A stretch of DNA of 64,000 nucleotides from UBA7455 sp026713185 (lineage in GTDB: Bacteria; Pseudomonadota; Gammaproteobacteria; Pseudomonadales; Azotimanducaceae). This document shows, piece after piece, positions 54,115 through 63,274 of the stretch (position 1 is its first letter; every line of letters begins with the position of its first letter). The notes under the pieces were generated by a model, which worked only from the letters and a program-made list of their open reading frames with translations, had not been told where the DNA came from and ran no database searches. The DNA is taken from NCBI GenBank assembly GCA_963665785.1, contig OY762456.1, positions 1,860,001 to 1,924,000 of the forward strand, written 5' to 3'. A program made the position numbers and the translations under genes.

Positions 54115-56418
54115 GTGATCAAGGCAAAAGCAGAAAGCAACACGGCCGGCAAAATAATAGGACTCTTTGCCTGTTTGTTTACAGCCGTTCTGGCATCAGG
54201 GCCAGTGACAGCGGCGGATGACGAGGAGATGGTGATCGAGGAGATCATCGTCAGCGCCACCTATCGCGATACCGCGTTGATGGACACGCCGATGGCCATT
54301 TCGAGCCTGACGGATGAGATGATCGACGACAAGGGTATTATCAATATCCAAACCCTGTATGAATCCATTCCCTCCATGTCATTCAAAACTGCCAGGGGCA
54401 CCTTTAACAACATCATCATTCGCGGGTTGGGTACAACCGGAGGCTTGAGCCTGGTGTCGGTCTATGTGGACGAGGTTCCGGTAACAGATCAAACCGAATT
54501 CGCCGGAGACAGTCAGATCGCCGGAGTGCTGTTTGATCTGCAACGCGTGGAGGTCTTGAAGGGTCCTCAAGGTACACTCTATGGAGAAGGCAGCGTCGCC
54601 GGTCTGCTCAGATACATCACCAAGGATGCCGACCCCAACGAATTTGACTTGTCGTTTGGGGTAAATGCCGGAAACATCAGTGAAAGCGACGATTTGGGCA
54701 CTCGCTTCAATGCCGTGGCTAATATTCCGCTCATTCAAGACAGACTCGGCCTCCGCGTTTCAGGATATTATCGGGATCAACCGGGGATTCTCGACATTGC
54801 CGCACCCCGCAATGAGGATGATGTCGATACCCAGGAAGATGAAGGTATCCGCGTGAAGCTGAACTGGTTTCCGACAGAGAATCTGCAACTTGCTTTCATG
54901 GGCAACTATATGAATTCCGACTTCGGTGGTCCGGGTTATGGTTCTTATGCCTACGGGAGCACGGAGATCACCAGTGCCGATTTCCCGAATAGAGGGTCAG
55001 ACCAGCACAAGCAAGCGAATATGACCATTCGCTACGACCTCGAATGGGCTGAGTTGGTCTCTTCAACATCGTATTTCCAGCGAGAAGCGAAACTCTCCCT
55101 GGCATCGTCCAATTCCGCAGTGACGTTTGGCTTTGAGGGCCTGGTCGGTCTGCTTCGCTTTGTACGTCCCGATCTCAACCTGCCCCCTGGGCCAGGACTT
55201 GCGGGCGCCGGAGGAGATAACGCATTTCTGCGACGTGCAGAGCGATACACCCAGGAATTCCGCATGGTGTCCACAGGGGAAGGCAACTGGTCCTGGACCG
55301 CCGGACTCTATTTCAGCGACAGCACGGGCAAGAAAAACAAGGATGGAGATCAACCACTCGATGGATTCCTGCTGGTGGTGAACCCGGGATTCGAAGCAGT
55401 GCCAGAGGCGTTGCTGGGGATCTTCGGTGGCAGCACGGAAAAAGTAGTAAAGCGCGACGAACAATCGGTTTTTGGCGAGGTGAATTACCGCTTCAACGAG
55501 GATTGGGATTTAACGCTGGGCGCACGGGTTGCCCGGACGGAGACCGACCTGGTGGACTCGGGTAACGGGTTAAAAGACACATTCTTCTCGCCCAAGGCAA
55601 TTTTGAGTTGGCGTCCCTATGATGGAATGCTTGTCTATGGGACTGCCGCCCAGGGATTTCGCCAGGGCGTGTTTAACCTGGGGTTACTCGGTCATATCGA
55701 AACGCTGCGCAACCTGACAATCCCGATCGCCGGGAAGGATGAGTGGCTTGCCGCCAACGGCGACGCCTTCAAGACAGATGGCGATGAAGTAGTTACCTAC
55801 GAGGTTGGTCTCAAAACCGAGTTTATGGACAATCGGGTGAGCCTGGCCGCTGCACTCTACTACATGGAATGGGAAGATATTCTGATGGCGCAAACGACTT
55901 CACCTCCGCACCTCCCTGGCACCGAGGTTCTCTTCCAGGACAATACCGGAGACGCCCACAGCCGGGGTATTGAAATGGAACTCACTGCCTTGCTGACAGA
56001 CCGGTTAACCGTGACCGTGGGTGGCGATTACAATGACGAAGCCCAACTCGATACCCTGGTGAGGCCAGACGCGCATATTTACATCACACCGATCGTCGCA
56101 GGCCAACGCTTGTTCAACTCACCCAAGTACAGTTGGAATTCCTCACTTTCCTATCGCATGCCAATGAAAAGTGGTTGGGAACTCGACGCGCGTGCAGACT
56201 GGTACCGCGTTGCAAGTGACTTCGATGCACCCGGTTATCACAAGTTCAATAGCCGTTTCAGCCTCTCCAATGCCGACCGGTCCTGGCGCTTTGCTTTGTT
56301 CGCAGAGAATCTCACGGACGAAGTCATTGTTTTTACTGCCAACGACATCCTTGGGATTCGCTTTGGCCAGCCGCGCACGATTGGTCTGGAAGTCCGCTAC
56401 GATCTGGGTGGGAGCTAG
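54115..56418 (+). CDS. TonB-dependent receptor
   Basis: 767 residues from GTG 54115 (AGGAGGAG upstream). Signal peptide IIGLFACLFTAVLASGPVTA (to about 33), TonB box IEEIIVSATYRDT, plug with FDLQRVEVLKGPQGTLYGEG, and a beta-barrel to a terminal aromatic end. It shares TonB box and plug motifs with the receptor at 39531 but has no STN domain, so it is not a FecI/FecR client. It heads the catabolic gene run that follows. Confidence 0.92.
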   Translation: MIKAKAESNTAGKIIGLFACLFTAVLASGPVTAADDEEMVIEEIIVSATYRDTALMDTPMAISSLTDEMIDDKGIINIQTLYESIPSMSFKTARGTFNNIIIRGLGTTGGLSLVSVYVDEVPVTDQTEFAGDSQIAGVLFDLQRVEVLKGPQGTLYGEGSVAGLLRYITKDADPNEFDLSFGVNAGNISESDDLGTRFNAVANIPLIQDRLGLRVSGYYRDQPGILDIAAPRNEDDVDTQEDEGIRVKLNWFPTENLQLAFMGNYMNSDFGGPGYGSYAYGSTEITSADFPNRGSDQHKQANMTIRYDLEWAELVSSTSYFQREAKLSLASSNSAVTFGFEGLVGLLRFVRPDLNLPPGPGLAGAGGDNAFLRRAERYTQEFRMVSTGEGNWSWTAGLYFSDSTGKKNKDGDQPLDGFLLVVNPGFEAVPEALLGIFGGSTEKVVKRDEQSVFGEVNYRFNEDWDLTLGARVARTETDLVDSGNGLKDTFFSPKAILSWRPYDGMLVYGTAAQGFRQGVFNLGLLGHIETLRNLTIPIAGKDEWLAANGDAFKTDGDEVVTYEVGLKTEFMDNRVSLAAALYYMEWEDILMAQTTSPPHLPGTEVLFQDNTGDAHSRGIEMELTALLTDRLTVTVGGDYNDEAQLDTLVRPDAHIYITPIVAGQRLFNSPKYSWNSSLSYRMPMKSGWELDARADWYRVASDFDAPGYHKFNSRFSLSNADRSWRFALFAENLTDEVIVFTANDILGIRFGQPRTIGLEVRYDLGGS

Positions 56419-56475
56419 AGAGTACTTGGGGTGATGGTTACCCTGGTTAAGGGCGGGTAAAAAAGAGTCCGTGCG

Positions 56476-57942
56476 ATGACCACGATAACTACACGGCTTG
56501 GCACAATTGCCGGCAAGTCGGAAAACGATATCCAGATCTTCCTGGGTATCCCGTATGCCAAGCCCCCGGTGGATGAACGACGTTTCCTTGCGCCGGAAGC
56601 CCATGGACCCTGGTCGGGCACACTGGATGGCACAACGTTGGGCAACCGGGCGATGCAACCCAACCCAGGGGTCGGTCCGCCGTGGGCGGAGGAGCAGAGT
56701 GAGGACTGTCTGTTCCTGAACATCTATACTCCGGGGGCTGACGACCGCGCCCGACCGGTGTTGTTCTGGATTCACGGCGGCGCCTTCTACATTGGCGCCG
56801 GCAACGACCACGACGGCTCCGTTCTGGCCGCCCAGGGCGACGTTGTGGTGGTTACAGTCAACTATCGACTCGGAGTGTTTGGTTTCCTCGACCTGTCGAA
56901 GTACGACGACGCCTTGGCCGGGTCCGTATCCAATGGTTTCCGCGACCAGATCCTGGCGCTGACCTGGGTGCGGGACAACATTGCTGATTACGGGGGTGAC
57001 CCGAACAACGTAACCATCTTTGGTGTATCCGCAGGCGGCAGTTCGGTCAACGCGATTCTGGGCGCGCCCTCCGCTGACGGCCTGTATCACCGCGCCATCG
57101 CCCACAGCGCCACCGCTATCACGAACGCACCAACACCCCTGGCGCCGCGTTTGGCCGCACACCTGGAGGTGGACGAGGGTGAATTGCTCACCCGCCTCAC
57201 GCAACTCCCGGCTGAAGAGTTGCTGACGGCGCAGGTCGACTCCGGTATTCTGGGCGAAGCCAGTGTCGACGGTGTGGTGGTCACCCGGGATACCTATCAG
57301 GCGATCGCTGAGCGCGGTGCGCGCGGCGTTCCTTATATCGCCGGCAGCAATCGGCATGAAGGCACCTTTATGACGTCGTTCGCCCCCGAAGGGACGACCT
57401 TCGACCCCATGACCGCTGTCCTGGGAGCAATGCCCTTCGACCTCCTTCCCGTTGGTACGGAACCCGGCGAGTACCTCGCTGCGCTGCAGGACGCTTTTCC
57501 CGACGATACCGGCAAGACCCTCTACGAGCAGGTCTATACCGAGATGTTCCGGCGCGCAGCCATCCGCACCAGCGAAGCCGTCTCAGCGGCCGGGTCCAGC
57601 GGCTGGCTGTACCGTTTCGACCTGCCCACGTCCGTCATGGACGGCGCCCTCGGCGCCACGCATGGCTGTGAGGTTGCGTTCACTTTTAACGACTATGCTC
57701 ACCCGGAGACTGCGCGCATTACCTTCTTCCACGATCCGAAGGATGCAGTGGTCCGCCAACTGGCAGAAAAGTGGTCAAATACGGTGTTGGCATTTGCGCG
57801 CACGGGAGATCCCAACGGCGCCGGTCTGCCGCACTGGTCTCCATATTCGGCTGACAGCCGCGGCGTCTTGATCCTGGATGCCGTATCGCGCATTGAGCAG
57901 AACCCGGATGCCCAACTGCTTAAGCGGTGGGGTGACGCGTGA
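56476..57942 (+). CDS. Carboxylesterase type B with variant nucleophile elbow
   Basis: 488 residues. Family signatures are GIPYAKPP, SEDCLFLNIYTPG and the oxyanion hole WIHGGAF (98-104). The nucleophile elbow is FGVSAGGSS with Ser185, where most of the family has GESAGG; Glu is replaced by Val. ALGATHGCEVAFTF near 400 gives the catalytic His region. No signal peptide is seen, so it acts in the cytoplasm. It precedes the Baeyer-Villiger monooxygenase by 10 bp and could cleave the ester it forms. Confidence 0.9.
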   Translation: MTTITTRLGTIAGKSENDIQIFLGIPYAKPPVDERRFLAPEAHGPWSGTLDGTTLGNRAMQPNPGVGPPWAEEQSEDCLFLNIYTPGADDRARPVLFWIHGGAFYIGAGNDHDGSVLAAQGDVVVVTVNYRLGVFGFLDLSKYDDALAGSVSNGFRDQILALTWVRDNIADYGGDPNNVTIFGVSAGGSSVNAILGAPSADGLYHRAIAHSATAITNAPTPLAPRLAAHLEVDEGELLTRLTQLPAEELLTAQVDSGILGEASVDGVVVTRDTYQAIAERGARGVPYIAGSNRHEGTFMTSFAPEGTTFDPMTAVLGAMPFDLLPVGTEPGEYLAALQDAFPDDTGKTLYEQVYTEMFRRAAIRTSEAVSAAGSSGWLYRFDLPTSVMDGALGATHGCEVAFTFNDYAHPETARITFFHDPKDAVVRQLAEKWSNTVLAFARTGDPNGAGLPHWSPYSADSRGVLILDAVSRIEQNPDAQLLKRWGDA

Positions 57943-57952
57943 GGGGACTTTC

Positions 57953-59734
57953 ATGACGATGACAGACAATACCGACATTGACGCCGAAGCGCTGCGGGCA
58001 AAGTACCGCATAGAACGCGAGAAGCGCCTGCGTGCGGACGGCATCGATCAATTTATCGAAATCAAGGGGCGTTACGCCCATTATCTCGACGATCCCTACG
58101 TCGAGGTGACACCCAGGGAGCCTCTGACGGACGACGTGACCGTGGCGCTGATCGGCGCCGGGCTCTCCGGTCTGGTAGTCGGCGCCCGTCTGGTGCAGGC
58201 AGGGATCACCGACGTGCGCCTCATCGACAAGGCCGGTGACGTTGGTGGCACTTGGTATTGGAACCGCTACCCCGGTGCGCAGTGTGACATCGAGTCGTAT
58301 GTCTACCTGCCATTGCTCGAGGATACCGGTTACATCCCCACCGAAAAGTACGCCTACGCGCCCGAGATCCAGGAGCACTGTCGGCGGATCGCAAAGCACT
58401 TTGGCCTATACGACAGCGCCTGCCTCTCGACCGAAGTCACCGCGGTAGAGTGGGATGGCGAAGCATCACGATGGATTATCCGCACGAACCGGGGCGACGC
58501 GATGCGGGCTCAGTTCATAATCATCGGCAACGGTCCGCTGCACCGGCCGAAGCTACCCGGGATTCCGGGCATTGAGAACTTCAGGGGACACTCCTTCCAC
58601 ACCAGTCGGTGGGACTACGACTACACCGGCGGCGACGTCCACGGTGGGCTCGACAAGCTCCGGGACAAGCGGGTGGCCCTTATCGGCACCGGCGCCACCT
58701 CGGTGCAGTGTGTTCCCCACCTGGCCAGGGCGTGCAAGCAACTGTTCGTATTCCAGCGCACGCCCTCTACGATCGACGTGCGTAACAACCGACCGACCGA
58801 TCCAGAGTGGGTGGAGTCGCTTGAGCCGGGATGGCAGGCCAAGCGGATCGAGAACTTCACTGCGATGAGCCATGGCGGTGACGTCACCGAGGATCTGGTG
58901 AACGACGCCTGGACCGACCTCATCGGCCGTATCATTGAGCATATGCGGGTCGGGGCCGAGATGTCGCCCGAAGAATTCGGTGCGCTGATGGAGCGCATGA
59001 ACATGGTCAAGATGAACGAACTGCGGGCACGGGTCGACGAGTTCGTCCAGGATCCGGCCACAGCGGAAGTGCTCAAGCCGTGGTATGCCCTGTTCTGCAA
59101 ACGTCCGTGCTTTCACGACGAATTCCTGCAGGCTTTCAACGAACCGGGCGTGCAGTTGGTCGATACTGACGGCAAGGGTGTCGAGCGTATCACCACGAAC
59201 AGCGTTGTGGTCGACGGTGTCGAGTACGGAGTCGATTGTCTCATCTACGCCACTGGCTTCGAGGTGGGCACGGCATTCACACGTCGGATCGGTTACGACC
59301 TGACTGGTCGCGACGGTCGCTCGCTGTCGGCGTATTGGGCCGACGACATGCGCAGCTTGCACGGCATGCACATCCACGGCTTCCCGAACGCATTCATCGT
59401 CGGGGCCAAACAAGGCGCCTTCACCGCCAACTTCATGCACCTGGTCGAGGAGTGCGCGAAGCAGTTGAATTACATCATCGGCCGCGCCCTCGAAGAAGGC
59501 GTGCGTGAGGTCGAGGCCACCGAAGAGGCCGCATCGGCCTGGACCGAGATGATTCAGAGCAGCATGGCAGCTCACGTCCTTGGCCAGGGTGAGTGCACGC
59601 CCAGTTACTTCAACGGGGAGGGGCAATCCGACGGGGCACTGACCGTCTATCCGCAAGGTCCACTTGCATTCTTCTCGCTGCTTGAGGACTGGCGAAACAC
59701 GGGCGCCCACGAGGGAATCGAGTTCCGGCGATGA
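57953..59734 (+). CDS. Baeyer-Villiger flavin monooxygenase
   Basis: 593 residues from the ATG at 57953 (GAGGGG upstream). FAD site GAGLSG (68-73), NADP site GTGATS (245-250) and the BVMO fingerprint F-R-G-H-S-F-H-T-S-R-W-D (210-221). GGTWYWNRYPGAQCDIESYVY is typical of ketone-oxidising type I enzymes. It would insert oxygen next to a ketone to yield an ester or lactone. The stop overlaps the amidohydrolase start (ATGA). Confidence 0.95.
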   Translation: MTMTDNTDIDAEALRAKYRIEREKRLRADGIDQFIEIKGRYAHYLDDPYVEVTPREPLTDDVTVALIGAGLSGLVVGARLVQAGITDVRLIDKAGDVGGTWYWNRYPGAQCDIESYVYLPLLEDTGYIPTEKYAYAPEIQEHCRRIAKHFGLYDSACLSTEVTAVEWDGEASRWIIRTNRGDAMRAQFIIIGNGPLHRPKLPGIPGIENFRGHSFHTSRWDYDYTGGDVHGGLDKLRDKRVALIGTGATSVQCVPHLARACKQLFVFQRTPSTIDVRNNRPTDPEWVESLEPGWQAKRIENFTAMSHGGDVTEDLVNDAWTDLIGRIIEHMRVGAEMSPEEFGALMERMNMVKMNELRARVDEFVQDPATAEVLKPWYALFCKRPCFHDEFLQAFNEPGVQLVDTDGKGVERITTNSVVVDGVEYGVDCLIYATGFEVGTAFTRRIGYDLTGRDGRSLSAYWADDMRSLHGMHIHGFPNAFIVGAKQGAFTANFMHLVEECAKQLNYIIGRALEEGVREVEATEEAASAWTEMIQSSMAAHVLGQGECTPSYFNGEGQSDGALTVYPQGPLAFFSLLEDWRNTGAHEGIEFRR

Positions 59735-60891
59735 GAAAACCCACACGATGGTCCGACCGTCCCGATGTACCGGGAGTCGCGCTGCTGGAATGGCTCGCAC
59801 GCACGCCGGAAAAGGCCATCGATCCGGAACAGCCCATCATCGATCCCCATCATCATTTGTGGGATTGGCGGCCGCGTTCCGAGCTTCCCGAGGGGACACA
59901 TAGCCAGGACGAGGTCCGCGCGAAGACGCCGTGGCTCGGTCACCTCCCTCTGCGCTACCTCGGTGACGACCTCATGGACGACGTTCGCGGCGGCGGCCAC
60001 AACGTCATTGATACTGTGTTCGTCGAATGCATGGCAATGTATCGGGCCGACGGTGGAGCCACCGCCTGCGTCGGCGAAACCGAGTTCGCGAACGGCATCG
60101 CGGCCATGGCCGCGAGCAACCTCTACGGCCCGAATGCGCGGTGCTGTGGGGCGATCGTCGGTCATGCTGATCTTACCCTTGGTACCGCGGTGGAGCCTGT
60201 GCTCCTTGCCCACCGGGCAGCGAGTCCCCGGTTTCGGGGAATCCGCCATGCGCACGCCTGGCATGCATCGCCAGACATCGGGAATTCCCCCACAACCCGC
60301 GACACACCAGGACTGCTCGCGCGTGACGACTTCCGGGCCGGCTTCGCGGTGCTCGAGCACCTCGGGCTCACGTTCGACTGCTGGGGGTATCACACGCAAC
60401 TCGGGGAGGTCGAAGACCTCGCCAATACGTTTCCGGGTGTGATCATCATCGTAGACCATATCGGTGGACCCATTGCCAAGGGTCCACTGGCCACTGAGCG
60501 CGACGGCACGGTGTTCTTCGAGTGGCAGCAAGCCGTCCGCTCACTTGCCGGCTGCCCCAACGTCTACATGAAACTCGGTGGTTGCGGTACGCCGTCTTAC
60601 GGGTGGGGTTATTCGGAACGCGAGGCTCCACCTTCTTCCGCCGAGATGGCGGCGTCGTGGCAGCCCTACTTCGCGGAACTGATCGAAGCCTTCGGTGTGG
60701 AGCGCTGCATGTTCGAGGCGAATTTTCCGATAGATAAGGTGTCATGCTCGTATACGAATCTCTGGAACGCTTTCAAGAGAGTCACGACGGCGCTTAAACT
60801 CTCAGCGACCGAGAAGAACGAGCTTTTCCATGACTGCGCAGCCCGGGTCTACCAGATCGACCCCGGCGAGCAGGTTACGCGACTCACATGA
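59731..60891 (+). CDS. Amidohydrolase-2 family metal hydrolase/decarboxylase
   Basis: 386 residues of the TIM-barrel amidohydrolase family 2. The metal site is PIIDPHHHLWDW near residues 30-40; later come GIRHAHAWHAS, DHIGGPIAKG with the conserved His/Asp, and MFEANFPIDK near the end (metal Asp). Relatives are lactone hydrolases and ACMSD-like decarboxylases. In this position hydrolysis of a lactone made by the monooxygenase is an attractive guess. It is overlapped on both sides by 4 bp. Confidence 0.87.
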   Translation: MRKPTRWSDRPDVPGVALLEWLARTPEKAIDPEQPIIDPHHHLWDWRPRSELPEGTHSQDEVRAKTPWLGHLPLRYLGDDLMDDVRGGGHNVIDTVFVECMAMYRADGGATACVGETEFANGIAAMAASNLYGPNARCCGAIVGHADLTLGTAVEPVLLAHRAASPRFRGIRHAHAWHASPDIGNSPTTRDTPGLLARDDFRAGFAVLEHLGLTFDCWGYHTQLGEVEDLANTFPGVIIIVDHIGGPIAKGPLATERDGTVFFEWQQAVRSLAGCPNVYMKLGGCGTPSYGWGYSEREAPPSSAEMAASWQPYFAELIEAFGVERCMFEANFPIDKVSCSYTNLWNAFKRVTTALKLSATEKNELFHDCAARVYQIDPGEQVTRLT

Positions 60892-61673
60892 TGCGACTGA
60901 AAGAAAGAGAGGAAAAACCAATACAACAGAGTCATCCCATTAACGTGTATCTGGTGTGCAACGCCCGTTATCACGATACTGATTTCGCCAGACTCGAACT
61001 GCTCAAACTGCTTGCGGAAAATGAAGATATTCACACGCATGTGGCAGGAAATTTCAGTGATACGGGAACCATCAAGCAGTGCCAGCTGCTGATTACATAT
61101 ACGTGCGATCTACGTCCTACCGCCCAAGAGCAGGCCGCATTGGCAGAGTTTCTTAATGCCGGAGGTCGATGGTTCGCATTGCACGCTACGAATGCAATCC
61201 TTGAGATCGACGATAGAGGCATGGCGGATACGCCAGACCTGGCCCCCAACTTCATGAAGTTGCTGGGTAGCCGCTTTGTTGCCCATCCTGCCAACCAAAA
61301 ATTCACCGTCAGGGTCAGCGATATCCAACACCCACTGACCGCAGGTATATCGGACTTCGAAGTGGAAGACGAAGAACCCTACTACTGTGAAAAATTGGGG
61401 GAACAGCTGGTACTGCTTGAGGCATCCTACAATGAGCGCTCAAGCAAGTATGTACAGTCCGACTACGGCACCGATCGCGACAGCCACCCGCAGATGTATC
61501 TGCACCCCTGGGGTAAGGGTGAGGTGCTGTATCTTACTTTGGGCCACTGTGCGGGCAAGCACGACATGAAACCGCTGGTGGACATCCTTCCCGTGGTGCG
61601 GGGTTCCTGGAATTCCCCCGTGTATTACGAACTGCTGCGCAGAGGTATTCGCTGGGGTATCGACGCACCATGA
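60888..61673 (+). CDS. ThuA-like protein
   Basis: 261 residues of the ThuA-like, glutamine-amidotransferase-like fold. LLITYTCDLRPTAQEQAALA, EFLNAGGRWFALHATNAILE and HPANQKFTVRVSDIQHPLTA are typical, as is GKGEVLYLTLGHCAG. Its role is uncertain in the family (sugar-related in trehalose operons). The ATG overlaps the amidohydrolase stop, and its own stop overlaps the next start, so it belongs to the operon. Confidence 0.83.
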   Translation: MMRLKEREEKPIQQSHPINVYLVCNARYHDTDFARLELLKLLAENEDIHTHVAGNFSDTGTIKQCQLLITYTCDLRPTAQEQAALAEFLNAGGRWFALHATNAILEIDDRGMADTPDLAPNFMKLLGSRFVAHPANQKFTVRVSDIQHPLTAGISDFEVEDEEPYYCEKLGEQLVLLEASYNERSSKYVQSDYGTDRDSHPQMYLHPWGKGEVLYLTLGHCAGKHDMKPLVDILPVVRGSWNSPVYYELLRRGIRWGIDAP

Positions 61674-63274
61674 ATGGACCCACTCATACCACCCTGGCCG
61701 CGCTGATTTCGGACAAAGCCCGGACAAATCCCGACCTGAAGATTCTTACCTTTGTCACAGTGGGCGCTGGTGACCAGCTGGAGGACCAGACCCGGACCTA
61801 CCGGCAACTCTACGAAAACAGTCAGGCTCTGGCGCGGGGCCTGGCAGCCCTGGGTGTGGGCCATGGGGACAAGCTGGCGTTGATGATGAATAATCACCCG
61901 GAGTTTGTGGAGACTATGGTGGCCAGTGGGATTCTCGGCGCCGTATTTATTCCTGTCGACCCTCGCACCATGGGCGCCAAACTCAGCTATATGCTCGATT
62001 TCACCGACTGCCAGGGCGCGATTTGCGCCGACTACTCTCTGGCCCAGGTGCTGTCTGTAGTGGCAGACTGCCCCCAGCTCGAATGGCTGGTGGTGATTCC
62101 CACGGATACTGATTTCTCCCTGCCCCGGTCGCCGCTATTGATCATGGACTATTCTGATCTCGTCGCTGCGGCGGGGGAACCCCTGGAGCTGACGAAACAG
62201 AACCCGGTGGATACTATGTTTATGCTGTTTACCTCTGGAACTACTGGCAATCCCAAAGCCGTACTCTTCCCACACCAGAAATACATGGGTTCTACCCAGA
62301 GCCCCCTGATTACCGGAATTACAACCAGCGACAGGTACTACACCGGCCTTTCACTCACTCATGTCAACGCCCAGGGAACTCTGGCTGGCGCCCTTGGCCA
62401 GGGGATCCCCTGTGTCCTCAGCCGCAAGTTCACCAAGTCTCGACTGTGGGACATTATTCGCCACTATGGTTGCACCACGTTTAACTTGCTGGGGGGTATG
62501 ATTCCCGAAATCTACGCCATGCCGGAAAAGTCAGACGACGCCGACAACCCGGTACGCGTCGTCCAAAGCTCCGGAATGCCTGCCCATCTGTGGCAGAAGT
62601 TTGAAAAGCGCTTCGGTCTGGCGCTAACCGAAGTCTATGGCGCCACTGAGGGTGGCGGTATGCGAAATCCCCCAGGCGAAGGCCCGGTGGGCAGTATCGG
62701 CAAGCCGGCATTTGGCTGGTATGCAGAAATTCTCGACGAAAACGGCGCTGTCTGCCCACCCGATGTGGAGGGTGAAATCTGTTTACGAAGAGAGGATAAC
62801 GGCCCTGTCGTTGTCCAGTACTACAAAAATACCGAAGCTTCTTCCGATAAGGTTCGCGATGGCTGGCTTCATATGGGTGATCTGGGGCACAAGGATGAGA
62901 ATGGCTGGTTTTACTTCCACCGCCGGGTTGGTGGCGGCGTGCGACGCAATGGGGATTTCGTCAACACCACCCTGGTGGAAACCGTACTCATGGACTCGCC
63001 TCAGGTGGCGGATGTGTTTGTTTATGGCGTGGCCACAGACAGCAATGTCAGCGGAGAGAAAACCCTGGTAGCGGCTGTTGTGCCCGCCGATCCGTCTGGT
63101 TACGACAGCAGGCAACTGCTCGATTACTGCCGCTGGCACCTGGAGCGCAACGACGTACCGGAGATTTTCCAGGTGCTGGACGAGATTCCCAAGACCATCT
63201 CGGAAAAGCCCATCGAAAAGGCCTGCATTGATTTGCTTGTACCCAGGGAGTATGTTTCGAGTCAGACAACATGA
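61670..63274 (+). CDS. Acyl-CoA ligase (AMP-forming)
   Basis: 534 residues of the ANL superfamily. FTSGTTGNPKAV (187-198) is the A3 motif, VYGATEGGGMR the A5, and GWLHMGDLGHKDENGWFYF the A7/A8 region, with the C-terminal PKTISEKPIEKA lysine. Its stop overlaps the thiolase start. It would activate the acid released by the esterase or lactonase for CoA-dependent chain shortening. Confidence 0.92.
   Translation: MNGPTHTTLAALISDKARTNPDLKILTFVTVGAGDQLEDQTRTYRQLYENSQALARGLAALGVGHGDKLALMMNNHPEFVETMVASGILGAVFIPVDPRTMGAKLSYMLDFTDCQGAICADYSLAQVLSVVADCPQLEWLVVIPTDTDFSLPRSPLLIMDYSDLVAAAGEPLELTKQNPVDTMFMLFTSGTTGNPKAVLFPHQKYMGSTQSPLITGITTSDRYYTGLSLTHVNAQGTLAGALGQGIPCVLSRKFTKSRLWDIIRHYGCTTFNLLGGMIPEIYAMPEKSDDADNPVRVVQSSGMPAHLWQKFEKRFGLALTEVYGATEGGGMRNPPGEGPVGSIGKPAFGWYAEILDENGAVCPPDVEGEICLRREDNGPVVVQYYKNTEASSDKVRDGWLHMGDLGHKDENGWFYFHRRVGGGVRRNGDFVNTTLVETVLMDSPQVADVFVYGVATDSNVSGEKTLVAAVVPADPSGYDSRQLLDYCRWHLERNDVPEIFQVLDEIPKTISEKPIEKACIDLLVPREYVSSQTT

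Noticed and set aside
56143..57357. 404-codon minus-strand ORF inside receptor/esterase genes
   Set aside because: Antisense shadow without any recognisable domain, crossing two real genes.
58553..59800. 415-codon minus-strand ORF inside the BVMO gene
   Set aside because: Long only because of high GC; the plus strand encodes a complete Baeyer-Villiger monooxygenase with all motifs.
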